The notes beneath the pieces were generated by a model. That model had not been told where the DNA came from. It was given only the letters and a program-made list of their open reading frames with translations, and made no database searches. A stretch of DNA of 51,844 nucleotides from Chloroflexota bacterium (GTDB lineage Bacteria > Chloroflexota > Anaerolineae > Aggregatilineales > Ch27), in the NCBI GenBank assembly GCA_019873685.1, contig JAIOAT010000019.1, positions 1 through 51,844 on the forward strand, given 5' to 3'. This document shows, in pieces, positions 33,497-40,931 of the stretch (position 1 is the stretch's first letter; every line of letters starts with the position of its first letter). A program made the translations under genes and the position numbers.

Positions 33497-34525
33497 ATGA
33501 AGAAACTTCTGTCCCTTCTGCTGGTCAGCATCTTTGTGCTGGCCCTGGTGCCAGCCGTCTCCGCGCAGGGCGGCATCGGCACCGCGGATAACCCGATCGA
33601 AGTGTATTTCGTGCCGTCCGGCGAAGCGCAGACCATCGTCGAAGGCGGTGAGGTGCTGGCAGCGGCTCTGAAGGAAGCAACCGGCCTCGAATTCAGGGTT
33701 TCGGTGCCAACCTCCTATGCCGCAACTGTTGAAGCCATGTGCGCCGCCCCTGACCGCTCGCTGGGCTTCATCCCGGCGGCGGGCTATGTGATCGCCAATA
33801 ATCGCTGCGGCGTCGAGGTGGCGGCGGCAGCCGTCCGCTTTGGCTGGCCCTACTACTGGGCGCAGTATGTCGTCCGCCGCGATAGTGACATCTACACGCT
33901 CGGCGACCTGGCTGGCAAGAGCTGGGGCTACGGCGATCCCGGCTCGACCTCTGGCTACATCGTGCCCTCGGTGGAATTGAAGGCCATGGGCATCACCCCC
34001 GGCTCCGAGGTTCAGACCGGCGGCCACAACCAGACCATCCTGGCCGTGTATAACGGCGAAGTGGACTTCGGCACCACCTACTACAGCCCGCCCATCATGC
34101 CGGAAGGCCATGCCCAGTGGTCTGTACGCGACCTGCCTGAGCCATACGATCTGTCCATCGACGAATCGTACATTGGTGATGACGGCGAGCTGTATGTGGG
34201 CGACATCCGCATCATGGATGCCCGCCGCGCCGTCCGCGAGACCGCGCCGGATGTGGTCAACCAGGTGCGCATCCTGGCCATCAGCGCCCCAATCCCCAAT
34301 GACACGCTGAGCTTCAGCCCGGACTTCCCGGAGGACCTGCGCCAGCAGATTCTGGATGCGCTCTTCGCTCTGGCGGAGAACAAGGAAGCCTGGGACGCCA
34401 CCGCGCTGGCCACCGCCTATAGCTGGACCGGCATCGCCCCGGTGACCGATGATGCGTTCGACTCTGTCCGGCTACAATTCGAGATCCTCGGCCTGACGGA
34501 ACAGGATGTATTCGGCGAAGGCTAA
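33497..34525 (+). CDS. phnD: Phosphonate/phosphite/phosphate ABC transporter substrate-binding protein
   Basis: A 342-residue exported binding protein of the PhnD type. A signal peptide ends near VPAVSAQ. The mature part has VYFVPSGEAQTIVEGGE, VPTSYAATVEAMCA, LGDLAGKSWGYGDPGSTSGY (the oxyanion-binding loop) and DFGTTYYSP. ATG 33497 follows GACGAGGAGA. It is followed by a strong hairpin and then phnC and phnE, a normal order in which the binding protein is made in excess. The exact ligand cannot be told from sequence, and no C-P lyase genes are present. Confidence 0.9.
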   Translation: MKKLLSLLLVSIFVLALVPAVSAQGGIGTADNPIEVYFVPSGEAQTIVEGGEVLAAALKEATGLEFRVSVPTSYAATVEAMCAAPDRSLGFIPAAGYVIANNRCGVEVAAAAVRFGWPYYWAQYVVRRDSDIYTLGDLAGKSWGYGDPGSTSGYIVPSVELKAMGITPGSEVQTGGHNQTILAVYNGEVDFGTTYYSPPIMPEGHAQWSVRDLPEPYDLSIDESYIGDDGELYVGDIRIMDARRAVRETAPDVVNQVRILAISAPIPNDTLSFSPDFPEDLRQQILDALFALAENKEAWDATALATAYSWTGIAPVTDDAFDSVRLQFEILGLTEQDVFGEG

Positions 34526-34564
34526 CCGTTCCCTTTCGGTCAACTGACCATCAACGGTATACTA

Positions 34565-34605
34565 ACGGGCAGCGAGAGTCGGCACTCTCCCTGCCCGTTG
34601 TTTTT
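34565..34605 (+). terminator. Intrinsic terminator/attenuator between phnD and phnC
   Basis: AACGGGCAG (34565 onward) pairs with CTGCCCGTT and, after one C-C mismatch, GAGAGT pairs with ACTCTC around loop CGGC; GTTTTT follows. This 15-bp interrupted stem with a T-tract probably gives partial termination, so that phnD mRNA exceeds phnCE mRNA. Confidence 0.85.
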
Positions 34606-34647
34606 GCCCGCCCACCCGGATCACCGGGGAACAGGACGGAGACCCTG

Positions 34648-35406
34648 ATGCTCAAGATCGAACATCTCACCAAGATTTATGACAATGGCGTCATGGCCCT
34701 GAATGATGTCAGCTTTGAGGTGCCGGACGGCCAGTTTGTCGTGATCATCGGCCTGAGCGGTTCCGGCAAGTCTACCCTGCTGCGTTGCATCAACCGCCTG
34801 ATCGACCCCACCGCCGGACGCATCCTCTGGAACGACATCGACATCACCGCCGCTACCGACGAAGAACTGCGCCTGATCCGCCGGCGTATTGGCATGATCT
34901 TCCAGCAGTTCAACCTGGTCAAGCGTTCTTCTGTCCTGACCAATGTCCTGTCCGGGCGGCTGGGATACACCAACCCGCTGTGGAGCCTGATCAACTACTT
35001 CCCGCGCAGCGAACGGGAGAAAGCGCTGGAAAAACTGGAGCGGGTGGGCATCCGGGAGAAAGCCCACAACCGCGCCGATGAACTGAGCGGCGGCCAGCAA
35101 CAGCGCGTCGGGATCGCTCGCGCCCTGATGCAGGAGCCGGAGCTGATGCTGGCTGACGAGCCAGTGGCCAGCCTGGACCCCGCCACATCCCACTCAGTCA
35201 TGAAGTATCTGGAGCTGCTGAACAAGGAAGATGGCCTGACCGTGCTGTGCAGCCTGCACTTCCTCAGCCTGGCGCGCACCTACGCCGACCGGATCATTGC
35301 CCTCAAAGAGGGCAGACTGATGTTCGACGGTCTGCCGGAAGACATCGACGATGAACGCTTCAAAGCCATTTATGGCGAAGACGCTGTGCGGGTTGAGATC
35401 GCTTAG
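34648..35406 (+). CDS. phnC: Phosphonate ABC transporter ATP-binding protein
   Basis: A 252-residue ABC ATPase on the cytoplasmic face of the PhnE permease. Walker A is GLSGSGKST (35-43), the Q-loop is in MIFQQFNLVKR, the signature is LSGGQQQR (147-154) and Walker B is LMLADEP, with a His switch in CSLHFL. The QFNLVKRSSVLTNVLSGRLGY block is typical of PhnC. ATG 34648 follows ACAGGACGGAGA. Its stop is 8 bases from the phnE start. Confidence 0.95.
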   Translation: MLKIEHLTKIYDNGVMALNDVSFEVPDGQFVVIIGLSGSGKSTLLRCINRLIDPTAGRILWNDIDITAATDEELRLIRRRIGMIFQQFNLVKRSSVLTNVLSGRLGYTNPLWSLINYFPRSEREKALEKLERVGIREKAHNRADELSGGQQQRVGIARALMQEPELMLADEPVASLDPATSHSVMKYLELLNKEDGLTVLCSLHFLSLARTYADRIIALKEGRLMFDGLPEDIDDERFKAIYGEDAVRVEIA

Positions 35407-35414
35407 GGGGAGCC

Positions 35415-37484
35415 GTGAACAACACTGACCGACCTTCATCCCGGAGCGCCCTGCGCCGCCTGTTGCTTGTCGCGGCGGTCGTGCTGGGCGTCCTGGTCTA
35501 CGCCTATGGCTGGCGCGTCACCGACATCAGCCTGGAAGAAACCCAGGACCCCATCCGCCAGGACTCGGTGACCCGCGCCCTGCGCGAGCTGCTGTCACCC
35601 GATATCTTCGACCAGGATCGCACCTCTGAATTCGTCTATGCCGCCATCGCCCTCGGCTGCCCGGAAGATGGCACACCCATCGAACAGCCGGCAGCCGAGC
35701 CGGGCAAGCCGCAGGTCACCGTCTCGCCGGACTGCGGGCGTGGCGGCGATGTCATCACCGTGCAGGGTACAGGCTTTGCCCCGCATGCGGATGTCTTCCT
35801 GCGCTGGATTCCGCCCAGCGGGCAGAGCCGTCCACTGGTGCGCACGGATGTTGACGACAGCGGCAACTTCACCACCCGCTTTGAAATCCCGCGCATTCGC
35901 GGCAGCCAGGGCGAAACCCACCGCCTGGAAATCGAAGAAAGCTGGCCGGTCAGCCTGCCCTACTTCAGTGCGACCACCAGGACTGTGATCGAAAAGATCA
36001 TCGAGACCATCTTTCTCGCTCTGATGGCGACTACGATCGCCGTACCCATTGCCGCGATTCTGAGCTTCCTGGCTGCCCGCAACCTGATGCGGCAAGTTCA
36101 ACTCCCGCTTGGCAATGTGCTGGTTGGCTTCATCCTGCTGCCGGTCGGCTGGGTGCTGGGCGTGACACTCCTCTCCCCCGTAGCGACGCTGGGGATGGCC
36201 TGGGGCAAAGAGCTATGGTTGGGGCTGGTTGGCCCGCTGATCGCCTTAGCCGGCTACGCGCTGGTTGATCGCTCAGTGAATAACGTGGAACTGTCGCTGC
36301 ACAGCCTCGGCTATCATGCCCGGCGGATCGGGATGAATATCCTGCTGCTGGTGATTACGGTGTTCGTGATCGGCGCGCTGGGTGGCCTGGGCATCTGGCT
36401 GGGCGAACGGTTGCAGGTTGGCCTGCTGGCCGATCTGGGCAACTTCCTCGGCACTCTGGGACGCCTGATCGAGCTGGTGATCACCCTGATCACCGGTGCT
36501 GGCGCAGCCTTCTTCGCCGCTTCAGTAGGCATGGAACTGACCCGCGACGGACTTAAGGTGCTGACCGGGACGCCCAGCCATATCGTCGGTGGGATTCTGG
36601 GCGCCATTGGCGGGGCGCTGCTCTTCGCCGGTCTGGCGTTGATCGCCAACATTGCGGCATTGCTGACCCTGCTCCTGCCGATCATGACCGCCATCCTGGG
36701 CATGCAGGTCGTGATCATGATCTTCAACCGGGCCGTCAAGCCGACAGTGCTGGCGGAAGGCGACGCCAGGCAAACCGCCCGGCTTATCGTCGGCATCGCT
36801 GGCGCGGTGATCGCCTTCTTCCTGGCCTATGACTTGCTGGAAACCGGGCGCGGCCTGGTCGATGGGCGGCTACCTTCCAGCCTGACCTGGGATGTGCTGG
36901 GCTACCAGGTGCAATCTATTGTCGCCAAGGCGGCCCTGGTGGGTGGGGTCCTCAGTGGTGTCGGAGGCTTGCTGGCCGGGACACGGGCTATCTTCCCGCT
37001 GGGGCTGACGATCTACAACGTCACTCGCACCATCCTCAACGCCTTGCGCTCCATTGAGCCGCTGATCATGGGCATTGTCTTCGTGATCTGGGTAGGCGTA
37101 GGGCCGTTCGCGGGTGTGCTGGCGTTGACCCTGCACGGCATCGCCGCGCTGGGTAAGCTCTACTCCGAACAGACGGAGAACATTGATCCCGGCCCACTGG
37201 AGGCGATCCAGGCTACCGGCGCCAACCGCCTGCAAACGATCGTCTACGGCGTAGTGCCGCAGATCATCCCGCCGTACATCGCCTTTACCATGTACCGCTG
37301 GGACATCAACGTGCGCATGTCCACGATCATCGGTTTCGTCGGCGGCGGCGGCATCGGCTTCCTGCTCCAGCAGCAAATCAACCTGCTGCGCTACCAGGAC
37401 GCCGGCGTGGCCGTCCTGGCCATCGCCATCGTCGTCTCCGCGCTGGACTACGCCAGCGCCACCATCCGCGAGCGGATGGTCTAG
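35415..37484 (+). CDS. phnE: Phosphonate ABC transporter permease, enlarged PhnE
   Basis: The C-terminal 200 residues are a typical PhnE permease: NALRSIEPLIMGIVFVIW, the coupling-loop region PLEAIQATGANRLQTIVYGVVPQ and IIGFVGGGGIGFLL. The full chain is 689 residues, against about 270 for usual PhnE. An N-terminal helix (about 12-30) is followed by an outer segment with a beta-sandwich (IPT/TIG-like) look (VTVQGTGFAPHADVFLRW, about 90-170). Then come many hydrophobic helices (about 190-480) with no clear counterpart in standard PhnE. The GTG start at 35415 follows GGGGAG. The frame is open throughout, so this is not an assembly error in reading frame. Confidence 0.87.
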   Translation: MNNTDRPSSRSALRRLLLVAAVVLGVLVYAYGWRVTDISLEETQDPIRQDSVTRALRELLSPDIFDQDRTSEFVYAAIALGCPEDGTPIEQPAAEPGKPQVTVSPDCGRGGDVITVQGTGFAPHADVFLRWIPPSGQSRPLVRTDVDDSGNFTTRFEIPRIRGSQGETHRLEIEESWPVSLPYFSATTRTVIEKIIETIFLALMATTIAVPIAAILSFLAARNLMRQVQLPLGNVLVGFILLPVGWVLGVTLLSPVATLGMAWGKELWLGLVGPLIALAGYALVDRSVNNVELSLHSLGYHARRIGMNILLLVITVFVIGALGGLGIWLGERLQVGLLADLGNFLGTLGRLIELVITLITGAGAAFFAASVGMELTRDGLKVLTGTPSHIVGGILGAIGGALLFAGLALIANIAALLTLLLPIMTAILGMQVVIMIFNRAVKPTVLAEGDARQTARLIVGIAGAVIAFFLAYDLLETGRGLVDGRLPSSLTWDVLGYQVQSIVAKAALVGGVLSGVGGLLAGTRAIFPLGLTIYNVTRTILNALRSIEPLIMGIVFVIWVGVGPFAGVLALTLHGIAALGKLYSEQTENIDPGPLEAIQATGANRLQTIVYGVVPQIIPPYIAFTMYRWDINVRMSTIIGFVGGGGIGFLLQQQINLLRYQDAGVAVLAIAIVVSALDYASATIRERMV

Positions 37485-37514
37485 GCGGTTCTTGCGCCCG
37501 CTGTCTGAGTTTTC

Positions 37515-37539
37515 AAGGGGCGGCGCGGGTCGCCCCTTT
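37515..37539 (+). terminator. Terminator hairpin after phnE
   Basis: AAGGGGCG (37515-37522) pairs perfectly with CGCCCCTT (37531-37538), followed by TCCTT. It ends the phnDCE transcript just before the racemase ribosome binding site. Confidence 0.65.
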
Positions 37540-37559
37540 CCTTGAGGGAGGGGCATTTG

Positions 37560-38258
37560 ATGAAGACGATCGGCTTGTTGGGCGGGATGAGCTGGGAGTC
37601 CTCGCTGGAATACTACCGCCTGTTGAACGAGGGGGTCAAAGCCCGGCTGGGCGGCCTGCATTCCGCCTGGATCGTGATGGTGTCAGTGGACTTCGCCGAG
37701 GTCGAGGCCATGCAATCGGCCGGTCGCTGGGACGACGCTGCGCGGTTCATGATCGAGGCCGCGTTGCGTGTGGAACTGGGCGGGGCGGACTTCCTGGTGA
37801 TCGCCACCAACACCATGCACCGCCTGGCTGACGCCGTCCAGGCCGAGATCAGCATCCCCCTTTTGCACATCGCCGACGCCACCGCTGGGCCGATCAGGGC
37901 GCAGGGGCTGCGCACCGTGGGCCTGCTGGGCACCCGCTACACGATGGAAGGCGACTTCTACCGGGGGCGGCTGGAAGAACGACACAGGCTGCGCGTCCTG
38001 ACGCCAGACGCCGCCGCGCGTGAAACCGTCCACCGCATCATCTACGACGAACTGGTGCTGGGGGACATCCGCCCGGCTTCACGCGAGGCCTACCGGGCCA
38101 TCATCGCCGATCTGGTCAGGGCAGGCGCGGAGGGGATTATTCTGGGCTGCACAGAGATCGGCCTGCTGGTCAGGCCGGAAGATAGCCCGGTGCCACTCTT
38201 CGATACGACCGCCCTGCATGCCGCAGCAGCGGTGGACTGGGCGCTGGAGGATGTTTAG
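37560..38258 (+). CDS. Aspartate/glutamate racemase family protein
   Basis: A 232-residue cofactor-independent racemase-fold protein. It begins MKTIGLLGGMSWESSLEYY. The two catalytic positions are Thr83 (ATNTMH) and Cys197 (LGCTEI). Most Asp/Glu racemases have two cysteines. The Thr/Cys pair at these same positions is that of E. coli L-DER (YgeA), which, as I recall, acts on L-amino acids. So broad L-Asp/L-Glu to D-form activity is likely. ATG 37560 follows GAGGGAGGGG. Its stop codon overlaps the hypE stop on the other strand. Confidence 0.9.
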   Translation: MKTIGLLGGMSWESSLEYYRLLNEGVKARLGGLHSAWIVMVSVDFAEVEAMQSAGRWDDAARFMIEAALRVELGGADFLVIATNTMHRLADAVQAEISIPLLHIADATAGPIRAQGLRTVGLLGTRYTMEGDFYRGRLEERHRLRVLTPDAAARETVHRIIYDELVLGDIRPASREAYRAIIADLVRAGAEGIILGCTEIGLLVRPEDSPVPLFDTTALHAAAAVDWALEDV

Positions 38259-39331
38259 CAGATACGCGGCAGCAACTCCCCGGCGGGCAGGTCAACCACC
38301 CGCGTCGCGCCAATGCTCGTCTTCGCCACCACCAGCCCCGGATGCTCCGCCGTGACCGTTCCGATGCGGGCGGCGTCCCTGCCGTAAGGATGGGCGCGCA
38401 TCGCCTCCAGCACGGCTTCCGCCTGTGGCTCCGGGACTATAGCGACCAGCTTGCCCTCGTTGGCCACATAAAGCGGATCCAGACCCAGCATCTCACAGGC
38501 GGCCTGCACCGCCGGTCTGACCGGTACACGCGCTTCCTCAAAGACGATGCCAACCCTTGACGCCACAGCCAGCTCGTTCAGGACAGCGCTAAGGCCGCCC
38601 CGCGTAGCGTCGCGCAGGCAGTGAATCTCCCGCGTGACCGCCAGCATCGCTTCCACCAGGCCGTTGAGCGGCGCGGTGTCGCTTTCCACCGGCGCAAAGA
38701 AGTCCAGCCCTTCCCGCACGGACATGATCGTAATCCCGTGATCGCCCATCGTGCCGCTGACCAGCACAGCATCGCCGGGGCGGGCATTGCCGGGGGCGAT
38801 GTTCACACCGGGCGGGATCAGCCCGATCCCGGAGGTGTTGATGAACAGGCCGTCGCCGTGTCCTTTGTCGACTACCTTCGTGTCGCCGGCCACCAGCTGC
38901 ACGCCCGCTGCCCGGCAGGCTTCGCCAAACGAGGTGACGACCCGGCCCAGCGTTTCCAGCGGCAGGCCCTCCTCCAGGATGAAGCCCGCGCTCAGGTATA
39001 GTGGCCGGGCGCCGCTCATCGCCAGGTCATTGACCGTACCGTTGACCGCCAGTTCACCAATATCACCGCCGGGGAAGATCAGCGGACTGATCACGAACGA
39101 GTCGGTGGTAAAAGCCAGGCGGCAAGGCGCGCCATCGCTGCCCGGCGGCAAGGTCAGCACGGTCGCATCGCCCATCTGGGCCAGCAGATCGTTGCCCAGC
39201 AACGGCTCAAACAGGTTGTGGATCAGGTCGCTCATCATGCGGCCACCGCTGCCATGCCCCATGACGATGGTCGGGTAGTTGCGCAGGGGCAGCGGGCACG
39301 TCCAGCCGCTGAGGGTGGGTTTCTCTGTCAT
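38255..39331 (-). CDS. hypE: Hydrogenase maturation factor HypE
   Basis: HypE dehydrates the carbamoyl group on its C-terminal cysteine to thiocyanate and supplies the CN ligands of [NiFe]-hydrogenase. The 358-residue protein has MGHGSGGRMMSDLI, TTDSFVISPLIFPGGDIG, GDTKVVDKG and the diagnostic C-terminus PRIC. ATG 39331 is chosen; the long upstream frame overlaps hypD. It is the last gene of hypC-hypD-hypE on the minus strand, 25 bases after hypD. Confidence 0.96.
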   Translation of the reverse strand: MTEKPTLSGWTCPLPLRNYPTIVMGHGSGGRMMSDLIHNLFEPLLGNDLLAQMGDATVLTLPPGSDGAPCRLAFTTDSFVISPLIFPGGDIGELAVNGTVNDLAMSGARPLYLSAGFILEEGLPLETLGRVVTSFGEACRAAGVQLVAGDTKVVDKGHGDGLFINTSGIGLIPPGVNIAPGNARPGDAVLVSGTMGDHGITIMSVREGLDFFAPVESDTAPLNGLVEAMLAVTREIHCLRDATRGGLSAVLNELAVASRVGIVFEEARVPVRPAVQAACEMLGLDPLYVANEGKLVAIVPEPQAEAVLEAMRAHPYGRDAARIGTVTAEHPGLVVAKTSIGATRVVDLPAGELLPRIC

Positions 39332-39356
39332 GTGTTCTGTCCGGTTGGTTGGCGAG

Positions 39357-40472
39357 TTAATCCTGTTGAATGGCCTGCGCCTGGCGCTGGCGTCCGTAGC
39401 GGTAGTAAGCCGCGCACGCTCCCTCTGAGGAGACCATCGTCGCTCCCAGTGGAGTCTGCGGGGTGCACTGGCGACCAAAGGCCGGGCACTCATATGGCTT
39501 CCGGCGCCCCTGCAGGACCAGGCCGCTGATGCACAGGGACGACTCTTCAGCAGCGATCTGGCCAACCTCAGGGAAGCGCCGCTCTGCATCATAGAGCGCG
39601 AACTCCTCGCGCAGCTGGTAGCCGCTCATAGGGATCGTACCGATGCCGCGCCACTTGCGGTCACACCGCTCGAATACCTGCGCGATGACCGCCTGCGCGG
39701 GCCGGTTGCCTTCCAGCGTCACCGATCGCTCGTAGGCGTTGGCAACTTCGGCCCGCCCCGCTTCCAGCAGCTGCACCAGCTTGAGGATGCCCCGCGCCAG
39801 GTCGACCGGTTCAAAGCCAGTCACTACGATGGGGACGCGGTATTTCTCCGCCAGCGGCGGGTATTCCCAGTAGCCCATCACCGAGCAGACATGCCCGGCA
39901 GCCAGGAAGCCATCCACCTGCACCTCGGCTTCCTCCATCAGCCCGGCGATGACCGGCGGCACAGTGACATGCGAGACCAGCACGGCGAAGTTCTGGATGC
40001 CCTGCGCCCTGGCCTGCAAAACAGCCATAGCGTTGGCGGGCGCGGTAGTCTCAAAGCCGATGGCGAAGAACACGACGGTCTTCGCCGGGTTGTCGCGGGC
40101 GATTTTGAGCGCGTCCAGCGGCGAGTAGACAATCCGCACGTCCCCGCCCGCCGCCTTGACGCTGAACAGATCGCGCCTGGAACCGGGCACGCGCAGCATA
40201 TCCCCGTAGGAGGTGAAGATCACATCCGGGCGAGAAGCCAGGGCGACAGCGCGGTCGATCAGTTCTACCGGCGTGACGCACACGGGGCAACCGGGGCCGT
40301 GTACCAGCTCGATCTCCGGCGGCAACAACTGATCCAGACCGCTCTTCATGATCGAATGCGTCTGTCCGCCGCAGACCTCCATGATCCGCCAGGGGCGCTT
40401 GACCGTGGCGCGGATCTCGGCCAGCAACCGCCGGGTCAGGTCACCGTCGCGGTACTCGGTCAGGTACTTCAT
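39357..40472 (-). CDS. hypD: Hydrogenase maturation factor HypD
   Basis: The iron-sulfur scaffold on which Fe(CN)2CO is built. The 371-residue chain has the conserved [38 protein letters not shown] and C-terminal cluster-binding cysteines ([18 protein letters not shown] and [11 protein letters not shown]). The start at ATG 40472 overlaps the hypC stop by one base, so the two are translationally coupled, matching the HypC-HypD complex. Confidence 0.97.
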   Translation of the reverse strand: MKYLTEYRDGDLTRRLLAEIRATVKRPWRIMEVCGGQTHSIMKSGLDQLLPPEIELVHGPGCPVCVTPVELIDRAVALASRPDVIFTSYGDMLRVPGSRRDLFSVKAAGGDVRIVYSPLDALKIARDNPAKTVVFFAIGFETTAPANAMAVLQARAQGIQNFAVLVSHVTVPPVIAGLMEEAEVQVDGFLAAGHVCSVMGYWEYPPLAEKYRVPIVVTGFEPVDLARGILKLVQLLEAGRAEVANAYERSVTLEGNRPAQAVIAQVFERCDRKWRGIGTIPMSGYQLREEFALYDAERRFPEVGQIAAEESSLCISGLVLQGRRKPYECPAFGRQCTPQTPLGATMVSSEGACAAYYRYGRQRQAQAIQQD

Positions 40473-40741
40473 CAGTCTTCGCCATCTCCGGGCTGGTCTG
40501 GCAGTTCACCGGCGAGCATATCCATCTCGGCCAGCATAGCCAGCGTCTTCTGCGCTTCTTCCTCATCGACCCTGCTGATGGCAAAGCCGACGTGAATCAG
40601 CGTATAATCGCCGATCTGCAGTTCCGGGACATAAGCCAGGCAGGCTTCCCGGATCACGCCGCCGCCAAAGTCCACCTTGCCCATCGGCAGCCCATCACGC
40701 TCGTAAATCTCAACCACCTTACCGGGTATTCCCAGGCACAC
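40472..40741 (-). CDS. hypC: Hydrogenase maturation chaperone HypC
   Basis: An 89-residue chaperone that carries the iron ligand complex and docks it on the hydrogenase large subunit. The essential N-terminal Cys is in [12 protein letters not shown], and [20 protein letters not shown] is typical of the family. It heads hypCDE and is divergent from hypF across about 190 bases. The acidic C-terminal tail ([10 protein letters not shown]) is unremarkable. Confidence 0.96.
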   Translation of the reverse strand: MCLGIPGKVVEIYERDGLPMGKVDFGGGVIREACLAYVPELQIGDYTLIHVGFAISRVDEEEAQKTLAMLAEMDMLAGELPDQPGDGED

Positions 40742-40759
40742 AGTCAGTCCCTTTTCCCT

Positions 40760-40770
40760 GTCACAGTGAC
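40760..40770. promoter_or_regulatory. Inverted repeat in the hypC-hypF divergent promoter region
   Basis: GTCAC-A-GTGAC is a perfect 5+1+5 palindrome 19 bases before the hypC start, in the gap between hypC and hypF. An AT-rich stretch (ATTATGTATAAATC) lies next to it and is the likeliest promoter site. No known regulator can be named. Confidence 0.35.
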
Positions 40771-40931
40771 GGCCAAATCTTACCCATTATGTATAAATCA
40801 AACCCGGCCGGACGGTAGTGACAAATAGCACTGATTCCTCCCTCCCCCAACGCGATTTTTGGCACTTGCCGCGTGCCGGGTAGGGTCGCTATCCTATGCC
40901 CCGGCGTAATGCACAGCAGGAAATCACGATC

